From: Paracoccaceae bacterium
Lineage (GTDB): Bacteria; Pseudomonadota; Alphaproteobacteria; Rhizobiales; Stappiaceae
Assembly: GCA_013373445.1 (NCBI GenBank)
Contig: JABXHV010000069.1
Coordinates: forward strand, 18,481 to 82,480
Reading direction: 5' to 3'
Length of the DNA: 64,000 bases
In this document: positions 60,980-64,000 of the stretch, one piece after another
Layout: every line of letters starts with the position of its first letter
Numbering within the stretch: the first letter of the stretch is position 1
Program-made: the position numbers and the translations under genes
The notes under the pieces: model-generated
The model's input: the letters and a program-made list of their open reading frames with translations, nothing else
What the model was told of the DNA's origin: nothing
Databases searched by the model: none

Positions 60980-61518
60980 CGTTTATCCGACTGAAGCGAC
61001 TTGATAGTCTGGTAGAAGGCAACCGCAACAAGAACAACAAGAGCGGCAAGCACGACAGAGTAGAGATAGTATTTGGGGAACGGCAACGAGACCATGCGCT
61101 GATAAATGGTCTTCTGCGTCAGGCCCCACAAAGACCAGGTACAAAACCCGAGAAAGAACGTTGAAGCGGCAAGCGCGAAGGTTTTCAACGCAGGCAAGAA
61201 ACGTCCAGCGAAGCCATCAACGAATTCAAGGCTGATGTGAGACTGGATCAGCTGGCACTTGATCGCGCCGACAAAGGTCAGGGCAATCAGGAGATAACGT
61301 GCGGCTTCCTCCGTCCAGGAGACCGAGTCGTTCAACACATAGCGCGTGAAGAACTGCAGGAACACGATCCCAAACAAGCCCAAAAAGATCGCCAGAACCG
61401 GAACATCATACCATTTGAATGGCACCCGGGCCATCGCAGCACGGTCCAGGGCTTCCTGCTCGGCAATAATCTCGTCAATACGGTCATGACCGGTCATCAT
61501 ATTCTCCCAAGGCAACAA
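60976..61518 (-). CDS. TRAP transporter small permease, DctQ family
   Basis: FLQFFTRYVLNDSVSWTEEAARYLLIALTFVGAIKC; 4 TM; overlaps the dctM start. Confidence 0.92.
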   Translation of the reverse strand: MLPWENMMTGHDRIDEIIAEQEALDRAAMARVPFKWYDVPVLAIFLGLFGIVFLQFFTRYVLNDSVSWTEEAARYLLIALTFVGAIKCQLIQSHISLEFVDGFAGRFLPALKTFALAASTFFLGFCTWSLWGLTQKTIYQRMVSLPFPKYYLYSVVLAALVVLVAVAFYQTIKSLQSDKR

Positions 61519-61566
61519 AGTCGCCTGGCCTTTCGGTCAGGCGACTTCGTCATTGCAAAAGTTCTA

Positions 61567-62553
61567 TCAGTCTTCGATAGCCTGCAGTCGTTCGTAGACT
61601 GAAGGTTCCCAAGGCATGTCAGAACTCGTCAGGGAGGGGGCGACCATTTCAATGAATGGTCCACGGTCAACTTCGTTGACGGCTACGCCCTGTTCACGGA
61701 ACCAGCCTGCCAACTCGTTTTCCGACTTGTTGATCGCGTCAGAAGCCGAAGCCGCTGCCTCGATCAAGACCTTGTCCAGCTTGTCAGCATCGTCACCAAG
61801 CTTGGCAACAGTTGCGGGAGAGACCAGAAGGGCAAGGGAGTTGATGATGTGACCAGTCAGGTTGATGTTTGACTGCACTTCATAAAACTTCTTGAACTGA
61901 ATGGTTGGAAGCGGGTTTTCCTGCGCGTCCACAACACCTTGCTGAAGCGCAAGATACACTTCGGAAAATGCCATAGGGGTCGGGTTCGCACCGGTCACCT
62001 TCGGGAACAGCTGGTAAGCTGGAGCGTTAGGGGTCCGGATTTTCAAACCCTTCATGTCAGAAGGCTTGAGGATCGGCTTGTTGGCGGTCACGTGACGCGC
62101 ACCGTAGTAAGTCAGCGCAGCAACATGGTTGCCAGTCACATCGGTGTAGCCCTGAGACAATTCCTTGAACAGGTCAGAAGCTGCATAGGACTTCCAATGC
62201 TCATAGCCACGTAGTGTGAACGGAAAGTCAGAGATCGCGATTGGCGGATAGCTTTGCGCCATAAACGCAGGACCGGTGTAGATAATATCCACTGTGCCCA
62301 GAACGAGAGATTCGTTCAAAGCAGTCTCGTTTCCAAGCTGAGAAGCTGGGAAAACCTGGATTTCATAACGGCCGTCGGTCATCTGTTTGAAGTCTTCAGC
62401 AGCCTTCAAAGCAGCCTGATGGTAGGGTGTCGAACTTTCATAAACGTGCCCGAACTTGAGCACTTCTTGAGCGTTCGCGAGCGTCGTCATGCCAGCGCCA
62501 GCAATCAAGGCAGCAGCGCACACAACACCCTTTGTGATCATTTTGATGGTCAT
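61567..62553 (-). CDS. TRAP transporter substrate-binding protein, DctP family
   Basis: Signal peptide; VLKFGHVYESSTPYHQAALKAAEDFKQMTDGRYEIQVFPASQLGNETALNESLVLGTVDIIYTGP; start at ATG 62553. Confidence 0.95.
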   Translation of the reverse strand: MTIKMITKGVVCAAALIAGAGMTTLANAQEVLKFGHVYESSTPYHQAALKAAEDFKQMTDGRYEIQVFPASQLGNETALNESLVLGTVDIIYTGPAFMAQSYPPIAISDFPFTLRGYEHWKSYAASDLFKELSQGYTDVTGNHVAALTYYGARHVTANKPILKPSDMKGLKIRTPNAPAYQLFPKVTGANPTPMAFSEVYLALQQGVVDAQENPLPTIQFKKFYEVQSNINLTGHIINSLALLVSPATVAKLGDDADKLDKVLIEAAASASDAINKSENELAGWFREQGVAVNEVDRGPFIEMVAPSLTSSDMPWEPSVYERLQAIED

Positions 62554-62569
62554 AAATATTCCTCCCAAG

Positions 62570-62645
62570 CGCATTTTCAAATGCGTCTTTAACCGATAAA
62601 AGTCAAAGCAAGGTACCGTCAACTGTCTTTAATCCTTTAAAAGAC
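62570..62645. promoter_or_regulatory. candidate regulator-binding region (dctP-gntR divergent intergenic)
   Basis: CGCATTT-TC-AAATGCG dyad and two GTCTTTAA...AAAAG(T/A)C repeats 40 bp apart. Confidence 0.5.
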
Positions 62646-62664
62646 GACATAAGGACACCTCGCC

Positions 62665-63546
62665 ATGGCGCGATCAGATAGATTGTTCAAAAATGCCTTC
62701 AATCAGGCGCTGGATCGTGTCGCGCTCAATGAGACGATAGAGAGCATTTCCGCGCTTGCACAGCGTCTCAACGTCAGTCGCAACACGGCAAGACGTATCC
62801 TGTTCGAGCTAGAGGACAGGTCACTCGTGAGACGAGAAGGGGCAGGATGGCGCACGCAAAAGGTGCCAAAAAGGACCGACTATTTTCCAGTCAAGGAAAC
62901 GCAGTCTGTGGAGGAAACGCTGGAAGCAGCCTTCATGGAGTGGCTTGCAAAGGAAGATGTGCATCCCGGAACCCGCATCAGTGAAGCCTCCATTGCCCGC
63001 CGGCTGGGCGCGTCCAACTCGTCCGTGCGCGAGCTTTTGATCCGGCTGTCGCGCTTCGGTTTTCTGCGCAAGGAACCCCAGCGCAGCTGGGTACTGGAGG
63101 GCTTCACCAAGGAATACGCAGCCGAAATGCATGAGGTGCGCCAACTGTTTGAGATCCGCGCCGTTGAAAAATTGACGGACCTGCCCGATGACAACCAGTT
63201 TTGGCCCCGTATCGTGCAAATGCTCAAGGAGCATGAGCTTTTTCTGGAAGGCTACGAAGACCACTACGTGGACTTTCCCAAACTGGATTCCAGCTTCCAC
63301 CGGCTGCTGAACAACTCCTCCCACAATCGCTTTATCGAGAGTTTTCAGGACGCCATCACGCTGATCTTTCACTATCACTATCGCTGGAACAAGACAGAGG
63401 AAAAGCAGCGCAACAAGATTGCCGCGCTTGAGCATATCGAGATCATCGAGGCCATTTTGGACAGGCAGCCGGAGAAAGCCAAACAGGCTTTGATCCGCCA
63501 CCTGAACACAGCCGAAATTACATTCCTGAATTCGATCGAATGGTAG
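62665..63546 (+). CDS. GntR family transcriptional regulator (FCD-like C-terminal domain)
   Basis: Winged-helix IARRLGASNSSVRELLIRLSRFGFLRKEPQRSWVLEGFTKEYAAEMHEVRQLFEIRAVEKL. Confidence 0.88.
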   Translation: MARSDRLFKNAFNQALDRVALNETIESISALAQRLNVSRNTARRILFELEDRSLVRREGAGWRTQKVPKRTDYFPVKETQSVEETLEAAFMEWLAKEDVHPGTRISEASIARRLGASNSSVRELLIRLSRFGFLRKEPQRSWVLEGFTKEYAAEMHEVRQLFEIRAVEKLTDLPDDNQFWPRIVQMLKEHELFLEGYEDHYVDFPKLDSSFHRLLNNSSHNRFIESFQDAITLIFHYHYRWNKTEEKQRNKIAALEHIEIIEAILDRQPEKAKQALIRHLNTAEITFLNSIEW

Positions 63547-63662
63547 CTCTCCCCTTCGAGCCTTCCGCAAAGGCTGATTTCTGCCGCATTGCGAAAAGTT
63601 AAGTTGCGATCTCTCCGGAAAATGTGAAAGGTGAAGACCTCTGGATTGAAGGGAGAGCCCAA

Positions 63663-64000
63663 ATGATCGCCAAGAAGACAGCCGTTATAACCGGATCCAC
63701 ATCTGGAATTGGCCTCGGTTATGCACGCGCCTTTGCCGAACAAGGTGCGAATATTGTCATCAACGGTCTCGGAGACGCCGACGAAATCGAAGCCACTCGC
63801 GCCGCCATTGAAAAAGACTTCGGCGTCCGCTGCACCTATTCCGGCGCCAACATGCTCAAGCCGGATGAAATCGCACAGATGATCGAGGAAGCCGGCGACA
63901 CCTTTGGCTCTGTCGACATCCTGATCAACAATGCCGGCATTCAATACGTCTCGCCCGTCGATGAGTTCCCGATTGAAAAGTGGGATGCGATCATCGGCAT
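63663..64000 (+). CDS. SDR family, D-3-hydroxybutyrate dehydrogenase-like (3' truncated by window)
   Basis: MIAKKTAVITGSTSGIGLGYARAFAEQGANIVINGLGDADEIEATRAAIEKDFGV...VDILINNAGIQYVSPVDEFPIEKWDAIIGI; open at window end. Confidence 0.9.
   Translation, partial: MIAKKTAVITGSTSGIGLGYARAFAEQGANIVINGLGDADEIEATRAAIEKDFGVRCTYSGANMLKPDEIAQMIEEAGDTFGSVDILINNAGIQYVSPVDEFPIEKWDAIIG

Noticed and set aside
1-64000. CRISPR arrays, tRNA/rRNA genes, insertion sequences, toxin-antitoxin or phage modules
   Set aside because: No regularly spaced direct repeats, no cloverleaf/CCA-like genes and no transposase or phage proteins seen; the only recombinase is the housekeeping XerD.

Overview
The window is a dense, mostly housekeeping stretch of an alphaproteobacterial chromosome. 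It looks like Hyphomicrobiales, possibly Stappiaceae/Roseibium-like, inferred from gene content and synteny such as bolA - J-domain - cobS - cobT, ialB and TRAP/TTT transporters. It runs from the 3' part of gpsA to the 5' part of a D-3-hydroxybutyrate-dehydrogenase-like SDR gene. I saw no rRNA, tRNA, CRISPR array, insertion sequence or prophage. Biosynthetic and core genes include leuB, asd, typA, folP-folK, argG, rlmN, xthA, xerD, aroK-aroB, cobS-cobT, rpmB, accA, pdxY and ispG. Accessory content includes an EAL-CBS-GGDEF protein, an MCP, two Bcr/CflA-type MFS pumps, a TTT (TctABC) operon with an embedded BMP-like protein, a TRAP operon with a GntR regulator, and several small or hypothetical proteins. 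There is no clear new defence or mobile system. The most interesting signals are: a 40-codon Thr/Lys-rich small ORF plus mutually exclusive hairpins upstream of asd (candidate leader peptide); a hairpin that could sequester the start region of the EAL-CBS-GGDEF gene; a BMP-family protein with no signal peptide inside a TTT operon; several clean operator-like palindromes next to TetR, MarR, GntR, RpiR and Lrp genes; a CtrA-like box upstream of ialB; and a 47-aa membrane protein gene absent from the supplied ORF track. All functional calls come from reading translated motifs by eye, with no database search.
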